Assembly: GCA_035654655.1 (NCBI GenBank) | Contig: DASRWI010000005.1 | Location: forward strand, 1-64,000 | Direction of reading: 5' to 3' | DNA length: 64,000 nt | DNA from: DASRWI01 sp035654655 | Lineage (GTDB): Bacteria > Bacteroidota > Ignavibacteria > Ignavibacteriales > Ignavibacteriaceae | In this document: piece by piece, positions 54,556-63,782 of the stretch | How the letters are laid out: each line of letters begins with the position of its first letter | How positions within the stretch are numbered: the first letter of the stretch is position 1 | Program-made: the position numbers and the translations under genes | Notes under the pieces: generated by a model | Told to the model about the DNA's origin: nothing | Seen by the model: only the letters and a program-made list of their open reading frames with translations | Database searches by the model: none

Positions 54556-55158
54556 ATGAAAAATACAATTGTTTTCATTCTAATTTCAATTTTTATTATA
54601 GCTGTATTTGTTAATGCAAATATATCCACAAAAGGAAATCAATCAAAAAATAAAAATTTAGATTCAAAAAACGATATAAATGGAATTGTAGTAAAAGATA
54701 TTGATGGTAATGATGTTAATCTTTCAGATTATAAAGGAAAAGTTTTATTAATCGTTAATGTTGCGAGCAAATGCGGATATACTCCACAGTATAAAGGCTT
54801 AGAGAGTCTTTATGAAAAATATAAAGATAAAGGATTTGAAATACTTGCATTCCCTTGTAACGACTTTGGTGGACAAGAACCCGGTACAAATGAAGAGATA
54901 AAAGATTTTTGTTCATCAAATTTTAATGTAAAATTCAAGTTGTTTGATAAGATAAAGGTATTGGGAAGTGAAAAGAGTCCATTGTATGAAGTGTTAACCA
55001 ACAATGATGTCACCGGTAAAGGTGAAATTAAATGGAACTTTGAAAAATTTTTAATCTCAAAAGATGGAAAAATAATTTCGAGATATCCATCAAATGTTGA
55101 ACCTGAAAGCAGAGTTTTAATAGATGAAATTGAAAAACAAATTAATTCAGCAATGTAA
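54556..55158 (+). CDS. glutathione peroxidase family protein (exported)
   Basis: A 200-residue thiol peroxidase. A hydrophobic N-terminus (about 1-22) acts as a signal or anchor. The peroxidatic Cys is in VASKCGYTPQYKGLE, followed by FPCNDFGGQEPG and WNFEKFLI, which supply the Gln, Trp and Asn of the active site; a probable resolving Cys is in KDFCSSNF. The catalytic residue is Cys, not selenocysteine. Thioredoxin is the likelier reductant. AAGGAG precedes the ATG. It may protect the periplasm from peroxides. Confidence 0.9.
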   Translation: MKNTIVFILISIFIIAVFVNANISTKGNQSKNKNLDSKNDINGIVVKDIDGNDVNLSDYKGKVLLIVNVASKCGYTPQYKGLESLYEKYKDKGFEILAFPCNDFGGQEPGTNEEIKDFCSSNFNVKFKLFDKIKVLGSEKSPLYEVLTNNDVTGKGEIKWNFEKFLISKDGKIISRYPSNVEPESRVLIDEIEKQINSAM

Positions 55159-55165
55159 AAAAATT

Positions 55166-55192
55166 AAAAGCCTGCTCTAGCAGGCTTTTTTT
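55166..55192. terminator. bidirectional terminator between gpx and mazG
   Basis: Stem AAAAGCCTGC (55166-55175) with GCAGGCTTTT (55180-55189), 4-nt loop, followed by more T. It serves both converging genes. Confidence 0.88.
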
Positions 55193-55194
55193 TA

Positions 55195-55959
55195 TTATTT
55201 TATAAACTTTTTTGATTCATTCCAATATTTATCCATCTCTTCAAGATTACTTTCAGTAATACTCCTACCACTTTCTTTTATTTTTTCTTCAACATATTCA
55301 AATCTTTTTATAAATTTTGTGTTAGTTCTTCTTAGTGCATCTTCAGGATTAATTTTCATAAATCTTGCATAGTTAACCAGAGCAAAAAATACATCACCGG
55401 TTTCTTTTTCAAATTCTTCTTTGTCGCCGGATTTCTCAGCTTCATGCATTTCTTCAATTTCTTCCAAAACTTTATTCCAAACATCTTTTCTATTATTCCA
55501 ATCAAAACCGACTTTAGAAGCTTTTTCCTGCAGGCGGAATGCACGGTATAATGCAGGAACATCTTTGGGAACACCTTCAAGAATGGATTTTCTTCCTTCT
55601 TTTAATTTATTTACTTCCCAATTTTGCTTAACGTGTTCAGCTCCATCAACTTTAACATCACCAAAAACGTGAGGATGTCTGCGGATAAGTTTTTCTTTTA
55701 TTGCATCAATAACTTCATTCAATTGAAAGGCACCATTATCCTCAGCAATCTCAGAATGAAAAACAACGTGCAGAAGAAGGTCGCCAAGCTCAACTTTCAA
55801 TTCATCAAAATTCTTTTCATCAATTGCCTCTGCAACTTCATAAGCTTCTTCCAAAGTGTTGGATTTTATACTATCATGTGTTTGTTCTTTATCCCAGGGA
55901 CATTCTTTTCTTAATCTTTTAACAATCTGAACAAGGTCTCTAAAATTATTTTCTATCAT
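55195..55959 (-). CDS. mazG: MazG nucleoside triphosphate pyrophosphohydrolase
   Basis: Hydrolyses NTPs and dNTPs to the monophosphates, removing odd or excess nucleotides. Two MazG domains are present. The first has the classic ECPWDKEQTHDSIK, EEAYEVAEAI and ELGDLLLHVVFHSE motifs, with the metal-binding EExxE. The second, in the C-terminal half, ends near EKETGDVFFALVNYARF. Length 254 is normal. It is monocistronic and convergent with the peroxidase. Confidence 0.94.
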   Translation of the reverse strand: MIENNFRDLVQIVKRLRKECPWDKEQTHDSIKSNTLEEAYEVAEAIDEKNFDELKVELGDLLLHVVFHSEIAEDNGAFQLNEVIDAIKEKLIRRHPHVFGDVKVDGAEHVKQNWEVNKLKEGRKSILEGVPKDVPALYRAFRLQEKASKVGFDWNNRKDVWNKVLEEIEEMHEAEKSGDKEEFEKETGDVFFALVNYARFMKINPEDALRRTNTKFIKRFEYVEEKIKESGRSITESNLEEMDKYWNESKKFIK

Positions 55960-56041
55960 TTAATATTTCCTTAGTTTTACCAAATAAATAATAATGTTTT
56001 TCTAAAATAACAAAAAGTCACAACTAACTGTGGAGATATTT

Positions 56042-56494
56042 ATGGTAGAGAATAAATTAAAAGAATTAGGATTGACTATTCCCGAAGTTCCCAAACCTTT
56101 AGCTGCATATATTCCGGGCATTAAATGCGGTAATTTAATTTTTACATCAGGACAAGTACCTTTGGCAAATAGACAATTAAAATATAAAGGAAAAGTTGGA
56201 TTGGATATCTCTGATGAGGATGCAAAAATGGCAGCACAGACTTGTATTCTTAACTGCTTAGGTGTGGTCAAAAGTTTAATAGGTGACCTCGATAAAATTA
56301 AAAGAATTATTAAATTAGTAGCTTTCGTAAATTGTACTGAAAATTATACTGCTCAGCCTGCTATTGCTAATGGTGCATCAGAATTATTAGTAAAGTTGTT
56401 TGATGAAAATGGAAAACACGCACGCAGTGCTGTCGGTGTTTGCGGTTTGCCCTTAGGTGCTCCGGTTGAAATTGAATTAATTGTAGAAATTTAA
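56042..56494 (+). CDS. RidA/YjgF-family protein
   Basis: A 150-residue protein of the YjgF/YER057c family (atypical subfamily). RidA proteins hydrolyse reactive enamine/imine intermediates, but this group lacks a demonstrated activity. Recognised from ENKLKELGLTIPEVPKPLAAY and GNLIFTSGQVPL, and from SAVGVCGLPLGAPVEIELIVEI at the end. The frame opens at a GTG (56030), but the ATG at 56042 has GGAG 6 nt upstream and is the likely start. It is 19 bp before the GH13 gene. Confidence 0.88.
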   Translation: MVENKLKELGLTIPEVPKPLAAYIPGIKCGNLIFTSGQVPLANRQLKYKGKVGLDISDEDAKMAAQTCILNCLGVVKSLIGDLDKIKRIIKLVAFVNCTENYTAQPAIANGASELLVKLFDENGKHARSAVGVCGLPLGAPVEIELIVEI

Positions 56495-56513
56495 ACATCA
56501 AAAAAGTTTAACA

Positions 56514-57851
56514 ATGAAAATTAGAAATCTTTTCACTTCCTTAATTTTATTTTTTGTTATAAGTAGTTTTTTGCTGAATGCTCAGGTTAAACATCCTGAA
56601 TGGAGCTATAACAAAACTATATATGAAGTAAACATCCGGCAGTACACACCTGAAGGAACATTTAATGCCTTCAAAAAACATCTTCCTGAATTGAAACAAA
56701 TGGGAGTTGGTATTCTTTGGTTAATGCCGATAAATCCTATAGGAGAGAAAAATAGAAAAGGAAGTTTAGGAAGTTACTATTCAGTAAAAGATTATTTAAA
56801 GGTTAATCCAGAATTTGGTACTTTTGATGATTTTAAATCATTAGTAAATGAAGTACATGAAAATGGAATGTACATTATAATAGATTGGGTAGCTAATCAT
56901 ACTTCGTGGGATAATCCTTTGGTTAATGAACATCCTGATTGGTTCACAAAAGATAGTGTTGGAAACTTTGTTCTTCCAATTCCTGAATGGACAGATGTTA
57001 TTGATTTAAACTATGACAATAAAGATTTATGGGAATGGATGACTGATGCCTTATCATATTGGGTAAAAGAATGTAACATTGATGGATATAGATGCGATGT
57101 TGCTGGTATGATGCCAACTGAATTTTGGCTGCAAGCCAGACCAAAGCTAAATAAAATTAAACCGGTTTTTATGCTCGCTGAATGGGAAACCGTGGAGATG
57201 CATAAAGCTTTTGATATGACTTATTCCTGGGACCTTTACCGCATTACTAATGATATAGCAAAGGAAAAAGCTGATGCTGAAAAGATTACAAAATACTTTG
57301 ACAGTGTTGAAACTAAATATCCTAAATCAGCATTTAGAATGAGATTTACTTCCAATCACGATGAAAATACCTGGAATGGGACAGAATTCGACAGATTAGG
57401 AGATGCTGCTGAAACTTTTGTTGTTTTTGATGCTATAATACCCGGAATGTTATTGATTTATAATGGTCAGGAAGCAGGGAACCAAAAAAGATTGGAATTC
57501 TTTGAAAAAGATCCAATTAAGTGGGGGAAAGACCATAAATTTAGAAGTTTATATACGAATTTAATTAAGTTAAAAAAAGATAATAAAGCTCTTTGGAATG
57601 GTGAAAAAGGAGGAGCTATAAGCTTCCTGAAAAATGATAAAGATAAAGAAGTTTTGAGTTTCTTAAGAGAGAAAAACGGGAATAAGGTAGTAGGTATTTT
57701 CAATCTTACCGAGGATGATGTTGATGTAAATATTGAAGGAAAAGGCTTGAAAGGAAATTATAAAAACTTTGCTGATGACGAGAAAACCAATATTTCTGAT
57801 AAAATAACACTAACTTTAAAGCCTTGGGAATATAAAGTGTATTATAAATAA
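56514..57851 (+). CDS. secreted alpha-amylase-family (GH13) glycoside hydrolase
   Basis: A 445-residue exported enzyme. Signal peptide about 1-22 (LLNAQ). GH13 regions: I DWVANHTSWD, II GYRCDVAG (nucleophile Asp), III MLAEWE (acid/base Glu), IV FTSNHDENTW. It has one (beta/alpha)8 barrel and a small C-terminal beta domain (VVGIFNLTEDDVDVN). No starch-binding module is present. Substrate likely an alpha-glucan; specificity is not resolvable by eye. It follows the RidA gene by 19 bp. Confidence 0.9.
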   Translation: MKIRNLFTSLILFFVISSFLLNAQVKHPEWSYNKTIYEVNIRQYTPEGTFNAFKKHLPELKQMGVGILWLMPINPIGEKNRKGSLGSYYSVKDYLKVNPEFGTFDDFKSLVNEVHENGMYIIIDWVANHTSWDNPLVNEHPDWFTKDSVGNFVLPIPEWTDVIDLNYDNKDLWEWMTDALSYWVKECNIDGYRCDVAGMMPTEFWLQARPKLNKIKPVFMLAEWETVEMHKAFDMTYSWDLYRITNDIAKEKADAEKITKYFDSVETKYPKSAFRMRFTSNHDENTWNGTEFDRLGDAAETFVVFDAIIPGMLLIYNGQEAGNQKRLEFFEKDPIKWGKDHKFRSLYTNLIKLKKDNKALWNGEKGGAISFLKNDKDKEVLSFLREKNGNKVVGIFNLTEDDVDVNIEGKGLKGNYKNFADDEKTNISDKITLTLKPWEYKVYYK

Positions 57852-57895
57852 ATTTATTTATAATTATATTTAAGAGTTAAAAATTAGAGATTTGA

Positions 57896-58252
57896 ATGAC
57901 AAGAGAAATGTTCAGAGCAAAAATTCACCGCGCAACTGTAACCATGGCTGAACTCTATTATGAAGGTAGTATAACGGTTGATAAAACTTTGTTGGATGCA
58001 GCCGGAATTTTACCTTTTGAAAAAGTTCAGGTAGTTAATGTTAATAATGGTTCCAGACTTGAGACTTACACCCTTGAAGGTGAAGCGGATAGCGGTATTA
58101 TTTGTCTGAATGGTCCGGCAGCCAGATTAGGTGCTGTTGGTGATGAAGTAATTATAATTACTTATTCTCATATGACAGAAGAAGAAGCTATAAAACACAA
58201 ACCAAAAATCATCCTGGTGGATAAGAACAATAAGATTTCACAGGAATTATAA
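57896..58252 (+). CDS. panD: aspartate 1-decarboxylase
   Basis: Makes beta-alanine for pantothenate and CoA. The 118-residue precursor self-cleaves at Gly24-Ser25 (YYEGSITVD) to give a pyruvoyl group, exactly at the E. coli position. The C-terminal part matches too (GDEVIIITYSHM). No panB or panC adjoins it. It is preceded by 44 bp with no clear Shine-Dalgarno. Confidence 0.96.
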   Translation: MTREMFRAKIHRATVTMAELYYEGSITVDKTLLDAAGILPFEKVQVVNVNNGSRLETYTLEGEADSGIICLNGPAARLGAVGDEVIIITYSHMTEEEAIKHKPKIILVDKNNKISQEL

Positions 58253-58324
58253 TGGTAACTCTGGAAGTCATTGATTTTTGTATTAGTTTTATATAATATA
58301 GAACAAGGTTAATAAGAGTTTAAT

Positions 58325-58828
58325 ATGAAAAAATTATCAATTTTATTTATAATCGTTTTAACGACAATAAACTTTGCACAGTTTAAGGATAGCGGTTTTC
58401 CTGAAGCTACTGTTAAGGATGGTATTATAAATAATAATAATAGCGGTTCATCATTATTCGGAATTTTTAATTCGAACAATTTTCAAATGAACCATTCATA
58501 TAGTCTTTCTTATGCAAGTTTTGGAAATCAGGGATTAGCCTTAGGCGTTTATACAAACAGTATGTTTTTTAAGGTAATGGATAATATGAATATTCAAGCT
58601 GATGTAAGTCTTGTTCATTCACCATATAGCTCATTGGGAAAAAACTTTCAGAATAGCTTAAATGGAATTTATTTAAGCAGAGCAGCTTTTAATTATAAAC
58701 CTTTTAAAGATTTTCAGATATCTATTCAATATCAAAGATTACCAAACAACTACTATAATCCTTATTATTCTCCTTACGGGTATAATAGATTTAATGATTT
58801 TTATGGAGCAGATCCTTTTTTTAGATAA
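58325..58828 (+). CDS. small secreted protein of unknown function
   Basis: A 167-residue protein with a signal peptide (about 1-19, ending INFAQ). The mature part has many short hydrophobic/polar stretches (SYSLSYASFGNQG, AFNYKPFKDFQISIQYQRL), as in small outer-membrane or surface beta proteins, and a Tyr/Pro/Asn-rich tail (NNYYNPYYSPYGY). I cannot assign a family. It sits 72 bp after panD and 32 bp before the LytR_C gene. Confidence 0.65.
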   Translation: MKKLSILFIIVLTTINFAQFKDSGFPEATVKDGIINNNNSGSSLFGIFNSNNFQMNHSYSLSYASFGNQGLALGVYTNSMFFKVMDNMNIQADVSLVHSPYSSLGKNFQNSLNGIYLSRAAFNYKPFKDFQISIQYQRLPNNYYNPYYSPYGYNRFNDFYGADPFFR

Positions 58829-58860
58829 AAGGATCTTCCAATAATTTTTTAAGAAGCGAA

Positions 58861-59340
58861 GTGAAAGAAACTAAACAACCAAGAAAACCTGCCTCTTCAG
58901 AAAAATTTAAAATATCAAATATATTGATTAACGTACTAATAGGACTTCTTCTCTTCTTAGTACTTTTTTTTGCTTACAATATTGTAGCAAAGCTTACTGT
59001 TAAAGAAGATACTGAAGAACTAGCTGATAAAAATAAACCATCTAAAATTGTTCAGCTTGAAGTTTTAAATGGATGCGGGACTTCCGGTGTTGCCGATAAA
59101 TTCACTGAGTATTTACGCAACCACGAATTTGATGTAGTTAAGACAGAAAATTATTTATCGTTTGATGTTGAAAATACATTCGTAATTGATAGAACTGGAA
59201 ATAATGCAAATGCAAAAAAAGTTGCAGATGCATTGGGTGTTGAATATAGAAGAATAACAAAACAATTGAATGAAGATTACTTATTAGATGTATCATTAAT
59301 AATCGGTAAGGACTTCAATAAATTAAAACCATACAATTAA
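58861..59340 (+). CDS. LytR_C-domain membrane-anchored protein
   Basis: A 159-residue protein with one transmembrane helix (about 22-45, LINVLIGLLLFLVLFFAY), then a linker and a LytR C-terminal (LytR_C) domain beginning VQLEVLNGCGTSGVADKF. The LCP catalytic domain is absent, so it is not a wall-polymer ligase; the domain is thought to bind wall or envelope polymers. The start is GTG. It is 12 bp ahead of rsfS. Confidence 0.82.
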   Translation: MKETKQPRKPASSEKFKISNILINVLIGLLLFLVLFFAYNIVAKLTVKEDTEELADKNKPSKIVQLEVLNGCGTSGVADKFTEYLRNHEFDVVKTENYLSFDVENTFVIDRTGNNANAKKVADALGVEYRRITKQLNEDYLLDVSLIIGKDFNKLKPYN

Positions 59341-59352
59341 AAAAAGGAAATA

Positions 59353-59760
59353 ATGGATTCAAGAAATTTAGCCGATAAAATTTCAGAATTAATTTTTAGT
59401 AAAAAGGGGTATGATGTTAAATTACTTGACCTTCGGGAATTAACTACAATTACAGATTACTTCATTATATGCTCTGCTGATTCAGATACTCAGGTAAAAG
59501 CTATTTCTGATGAAGTTGATAAAACTCTTAGAGATGAAGGAATTAAAAGCTGGCATAAAGAAGGCTATAGATCTCTCAACTGGGTTCTATTGGATTATGT
59601 TGATGTTGTAGTTCATGTATTTAAAAAAGATTCACGCGAATTTTATAATCTTGAAAAACTTTGGGGTGATGCTCCAACTGTTGAAATGGAAGACCCATTG
59701 TTAAAAAAAGCTGAAGCTAAACCTAAAAGAACAAGAACTACTAAGAAATCAGAGTTATAG
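59353..59760 (+). CDS. rsfS: ribosome silencing factor RsfS
   Basis: A 135-residue protein that binds uL14 and blocks subunit joining under starvation. The signature is clear: DLRELTTITDYFIICSADSDTQ, then KSWHKEGYRSLNWVLLDY and VDVVVHVFKKDSREFYNLEKLWGD in the family order. The C-terminus is basic (KPKRTRTTKK), which many members lack. AAGGAAA precedes the ATG. It is in a unit with the LytR_C gene, and argS follows. Confidence 0.95.
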   Translation: MDSRNLADKISELIFSKKGYDVKLLDLRELTTITDYFIICSADSDTQVKAISDEVDKTLRDEGIKSWHKEGYRSLNWVLLDYVDVVVHVFKKDSREFYNLEKLWGDAPTVEMEDPLLKKAEAKPKRTRTTKKSEL

Positions 59761-59867
59761 TTTTATTTTCCAATCAGGTACTTTGACTGAAAAACTAAGT
59801 AAATTTGTTTTTCAAGTTTCTTATTTATTTCATTAATTTAAAAGTTATATCTAATCGAACGATTACA

Positions 59868-61502
59868 ATGAAGAACTATTTATATTCCATATTTGAAAAA
59901 GCTTCTGCTAAACTTCCATATTTAAATGATGTTAAGATAGCATTTGATATACCAAAGAATGAAGACTTTGGTGATTACTCATCTAATGCAGCAATGCTTT
60001 TAACAAAAACTCAGAAACGTAATCCAAGAGAAATAGCAAATGAAATAATTTCAAATCTTGATTATTCGTCTGATGTAATTTCAAAAATAGAAATTGCAGG
60101 TCCAGGGTTTATTAATTTTTACTTTACCACTCAATATGTGACTGAAATAATTACATCAATTCTTGAAGAGAATGAAAATTATGGAAGAACAAAAACAAAT
60201 GAAGGTAAGAAAGCAAATGTTGAATTTGTTTCAGCTAATCCAACAGGACCTCTAACAGTTGGCCATGGACGCAATGCTGTTCTTGGTGATACTGTAGCTA
60301 CAATGCTTGAGTGGACAGGCTATAAAGTGGATAGGGAATTCTACTTTAATAATGCCGGTAATCAGATGAGAAAGCTTGGACGTTCTGTTAAGCTTAGATA
60401 TTTGCAGATACTTGGAGATAATATTGATTTTCCTGTGGATAAAGAACATTATCAGGGAGAATATATTAAAGATATTGCACAGGAATTATATAATGAGTTT
60501 GGTGATACATTAAGAGATGAACCTGAATTAGGGAAGTTTAAGGAGAAGGCTGAAAAGGTAATCTTTGCAGATATAGAAAACACATTAAAAGTTTTAAATA
60601 TTAACCATGATATTTTCTACAATGAAAAAAGATTATATGATGAAGGAAAAATTGATTCATTATTAAAAACATTTAAAGAAAAAAATCTTACTTATGAACA
60701 GGATGGAGCTCTCTGGTTAAAGCTATCTGAAATGGGGAGGGATATGAATAAGGTTATAATAAAATCTACCGGAGAACCTACTTATCGTTTGCCAGATACA
60801 GCATATCATATTGTAAAAATTCAAAAAGGATATGACTTAATTGTAGATGTATTTGGAAGTGACCATATAGAAGAATACAAAGATGTAGTAGCCGGATTAG
60901 AATCTTTAGGCTATAAAACTGAGCATATTAAGGTCATACTTTATCAATTTGTAACAATTAAAGTTGGTAATGAAATTCAAAAAATGTCTACTCGAAAAGC
61001 TAATTATGAAAAGCTTGAAGACTTAGAAAAAGAAGTTGGTAAAGATGTAGTTAGGTATTTTTTCAATATGCGTTCAAGTGGAACACATATGGTGTTTGAT
61101 ATAGAACTTGCGAAAAAACAAACTGATGAAAATCCTGTTTTTTATTTACAATATGCACATGCAAGAATATCCTCAATTATTAGAGAAGCTGAAAAAGTTG
61201 AATTAAAATTTTCCCGGAAGAATTTAAATCTTTTAGTTGCAAAAGAAGAACAGCAGCTTCTGAAAAAATTATCTAAATTCAAAGAAGAAATTGAAAATGC
61301 AACTGAAACATTAGAACCTCATAAAATCTGTACATACCTTGAGGAAACAGCTGCAGCGTTCCATAAATTTTATACCTTCTGCAGAGTAATTGGAGTTGAT
61401 CAGAATTTATCTGAAGCAAGATTGGCTTTAGTTACAGCAACAAGAATAATCCTTAAAAATGGTTTAACAATTTTAGGCTTATCCGCACCTGAGAGAATGT
61501 AG
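59868..61502 (+). CDS. argS: arginyl-tRNA synthetase
   Basis: Class I synthetase charging tRNA-Arg. Additional N-terminal domain (about residues 1-110), then the HIGH-like site VGHGRN (in ANPTGPLTVGHGRNA), KMSKS-like QKMSTRK, and the all-helical anticodon-binding domain that ends in the conserved LGLSAPERM. The frame opens at a TTG (59805), but the ATG at 59868 gives the usual N-terminus (544 residues), so it was chosen. It lies 107 bp after rsfS. No T box or other leader element is visible. Confidence 0.95.
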   Translation: MKNYLYSIFEKASAKLPYLNDVKIAFDIPKNEDFGDYSSNAAMLLTKTQKRNPREIANEIISNLDYSSDVISKIEIAGPGFINFYFTTQYVTEIITSILEENENYGRTKTNEGKKANVEFVSANPTGPLTVGHGRNAVLGDTVATMLEWTGYKVDREFYFNNAGNQMRKLGRSVKLRYLQILGDNIDFPVDKEHYQGEYIKDIAQELYNEFGDTLRDEPELGKFKEKAEKVIFADIENTLKVLNINHDIFYNEKRLYDEGKIDSLLKTFKEKNLTYEQDGALWLKLSEMGRDMNKVIIKSTGEPTYRLPDTAYHIVKIQKGYDLIVDVFGSDHIEEYKDVVAGLESLGYKTEHIKVILYQFVTIKVGNEIQKMSTRKANYEKLEDLEKEVGKDVVRYFFNMRSSGTHMVFDIELAKKQTDENPVFYLQYAHARISSIIREAEKVELKFSRKNLNLLVAKEEQQLLKKLSKFKEEIENATETLEPHKICTYLEETAAAFHKFYTFCRVIGVDQNLSEARLALVTATRIILKNGLTILGLSAPERM

Positions 61503-61514
61503 ATTTAATTTAGA

Positions 61515-61559
61515 TACCCATCCTTCTGACTCCCTCCCAATGAACTGGGAAGGGGAGTT
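61515..61559. repeat. interspersed palindromic repeat, family B copy 1
   Basis: ACTCCCTCCCA...TGGGAAGGGGAGT, with an upstream ATACCCATCC. It shares ATACC[C/T]ATCC, CTG and GGGAAGGGGAGT with 63783-63824, so these are two copies of one element. It may act as the argS terminator. Confidence 0.75.
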
Positions 61560-61654
61560 TATTTTTCTACCAAGTATATTTTTAATTTTCTTCTTTAAAC
61601 TAAATTTATTTAATATTAAATTACTTTTAATATTATTTAATTAATAGGAAGACA

Positions 61655-62965
61655 ATGAAAAAACTTTTACTGATTTTCGTACTATTTTTTGCGAGTCTTA
61701 ATTTCGCTCAAAGTTTAGGTTGGTGGAATTTGCAATGGCCGCCTAATGGTTATATTACTTCAGGTGAAGGATATACGGTATATGGGCAAGTTTGGGGGTC
61801 AGGAATTACTGAGCCTCCAGGACAAGCTCCTGGCTTACAAGCCTGGGTTGGATATAGTACTTCAAATACGAATCCAAATACATGGTTAAATTGGATACCT
61901 GCTACATTTAATACAAATTCTGGTAATAATGATGAATATCAGGCTAATTTAGGTGCTAACATAAGTGCCAAAGGTACTTATTATTATGCATTTAGATATC
62001 AATATAATTCTGAAGCTTATGTATATGGCGGCACTAATGGTCCTTGGAATGGCACTAACAATTTATCTGGTATTTTAACTGTATTTGCTGCATCTATAAA
62101 TTCTCCAACTTCATTAACTGCTTCTTCTACTTTGCCCAAAAAGGTTATTTTAAATTGGTATGATAATTCAATTAATGAAACAAATTATATTGTTATGAGA
62201 AAAGCTGGTGGTGATACCACAACTACTACTGGGTTCACTAATATTGCTTCATTACCTCAGAATGCAACTACATACACTGATTCTTTAGTCTCTGATTTGA
62301 CTCAATATTCTTATTATGTATATGCAAGTAATGCAGATACTCTTTCACCTCGAAGTAATTATGTTACAATTTTCACTGTAGTTCCTGTGGAGTTAACAAG
62401 CTTTACTTATTCAGTAAAAGAAAAAGGAATTGAGCTTAACTGGATTACAGCATCAGAAAAAAATAATAAAGGTTTTGATGTCGAAAGAAATACAAATGGC
62501 AACTGGGAAAATATAGCTTTTGTTGAAGGTAATGGAACATCAACAGAAATCAATAAATATAAATTTGTTGATAATAGCTTTAATAAATCTGCACAAAATA
62601 TTAAGTACAGATTACGCCAGACTGATTTTGATGGTACATCAGAGTACATTGGAACTGTTAATGTATTTAGAGACATTACTCCTTCAAGATATTTGCTTGA
62701 GCAGAATTATCCAAATCCTTTTAATCCTTCGACTTTAATTAAGTATGCTTTGCCTTTTGAAAGCAAAGTTACTATTACAGTTTACAATTCAATTGGACAG
62801 ATAGTAACTCAATTGGTAAACAGAGTACAGAGCGAAGGAAATCATCAGGTTACATTTAATGCACAAGAATTATCAAGCGGTTTGTATTTCTATGAAATAA
62901 AAGCAAACAGTGTTGATGGTAAAAATTCTTTTAGCAAAATAATGAAAATGATGTTGATGAAGTAA
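61655..62965 (+). CDS. T9SS-sorted secreted multidomain protein
   Basis: A 436-residue exported protein: signal peptide (about 1-19), an N-terminal beta domain rich in Trp and Gly (SLGWWNLQWPPNGYI), a fibronectin type III-like domain (about 149-240, KKVILNWYDNSINETNYIV), the stalk module also seen in the 36.3 kb protein (PVELTSFTYSVKEKG, LNWITASEKNNKGFDV), and a T9SS type A sorting domain (EQNYPNPFNPSTLIKY). No catalytic site is recognised; a carbohydrate- or surface-binding role is a guess. Confidence 0.82.
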   Translation: MKKLLLIFVLFFASLNFAQSLGWWNLQWPPNGYITSGEGYTVYGQVWGSGITEPPGQAPGLQAWVGYSTSNTNPNTWLNWIPATFNTNSGNNDEYQANLGANISAKGTYYYAFRYQYNSEAYVYGGTNGPWNGTNNLSGILTVFAASINSPTSLTASSTLPKKVILNWYDNSINETNYIVMRKAGGDTTTTTGFTNIASLPQNATTYTDSLVSDLTQYSYYVYASNADTLSPRSNYVTIFTVVPVELTSFTYSVKEKGIELNWITASEKNNKGFDVERNTNGNWENIAFVEGNGTSTEINKYKFVDNSFNKSAQNIKYRLRQTDFDGTSEYIGTVNVFRDITPSRYLLEQNYPNPFNPSTLIKYALPFESKVTITVYNSIGQIVTQLVNRVQSEGNHQVTFNAQELSSGLYFYEIKANSVDGKNSFSKIMKMMLMK

Positions 62966-62997
62966 AAAAAATAAATAAAATTTTTTTTGAAAAACTT

Positions 62998-63028
62998 AAA
63001 GCCTTACATTTATTTTGTAAGGCTTTTT
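62998..63028 (+). terminator. intrinsic terminator after the 61.6 kb T9SS gene
   Basis: An 11-bp stem (62998-63008 with 63016-63026), 7-nt loop, followed by T-rich sequence. Confidence 0.88.
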
Positions 63029-63077
63029 CTTTTATATTTGAATTGTACAATTAACCATTTTTAAGGACAACCCCCAT

Positions 63078-63773
63078 ATGAAAAAAGCTTTACTAATTTT
63101 AGTAATACTTGTTGCTTCCAAAAGTTTTGCACAAAATCTGCAGCTCCACTATGACTTTGGAAAAGAAAGAAAATATTTTACCTCCACATTGGAAATGTTT
63201 AAACCTGATGAATATGGCGCTACTTTCTTTTTCGTAGATTTTGATTACAACTTACCAGGTAACAATAGTATCTCATTAGCCTACTTTGAAATTGCTCGCT
63301 ATGTTAATGTATATGATAAGCTTTCTGTTACAATTCAATATAATGATGGATTAGTGCTTGGAGAGGGACAACCACTTAATTACGCTTTTACTCTTAACCA
63401 AACATGGCTTGGCGGAGTAAGCTACCCGATTAACCTTGGGTTTGTTACTCTTAATACTGATCTCTTATTTAGAAAGACATATGGTTCAGAGGCACCTGAC
63501 GGTCAGGTAACGATTGTATGGTACGTGCCTTTTCTGGATAATAAGCTTAGCTTCTCCGGATTCCTTGATTTTTGGAGTCAGGATATAAAACTTAGAAATT
63601 TTCTTTCAACATCTGATAAAAAAGAAATGGTTTTCTTAACTGAGCCACAGATTTGGTATAATGTATGGAATCATCTATCAGTAGGAACTGAAATTGAAAT
63701 AAGTAACAATTTCCTTCCAAATCAGAATGAAGTAAAAGTAAATCCTACATTAGCCGCTAAGTGGAATTTTTAA
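63078..63773 (+). CDS. DUF5020-family outer-membrane protein
   Basis: A 231-residue protein with a signal peptide (about 1-18, ending SFAQ). The sequence LQLHYDFGKERKYFTSTLEMFKPD is the typical start of DUF5020 in Bacteroidota; the rest is beta-barrel-like with aromatic strands, similar in layout to the Tsx nucleoside channel. Function inferred only: possible small-molecule pore. TATATTTG at 63033-63040 matches the Bacteroidota -7 element, but spacing to the nearest TTTTG is short. Confidence 0.8.
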   Translation: MKKALLILVILVASKSFAQNLQLHYDFGKERKYFTSTLEMFKPDEYGATFFFVDFDYNLPGNNSISLAYFEIARYVNVYDKLSVTIQYNDGLVLGEGQPLNYAFTLNQTWLGGVSYPINLGFVTLNTDLLFRKTYGSEAPDGQVTIVWYVPFLDNKLSFSGFLDFWSQDIKLRNFLSTSDKKEMVFLTEPQIWYNVWNHLSVGTEIEISNNFLPNQNEVKVNPTLAAKWNF

Positions 63774-63782
63774 GTTATTGAT

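Noticed and set aside
59805..59867. TTG start 21 codons upstream for argS.
   Set aside because: The extra residues are hydrophobic and do not fit the family N-terminus; the ATG at 59868 does.
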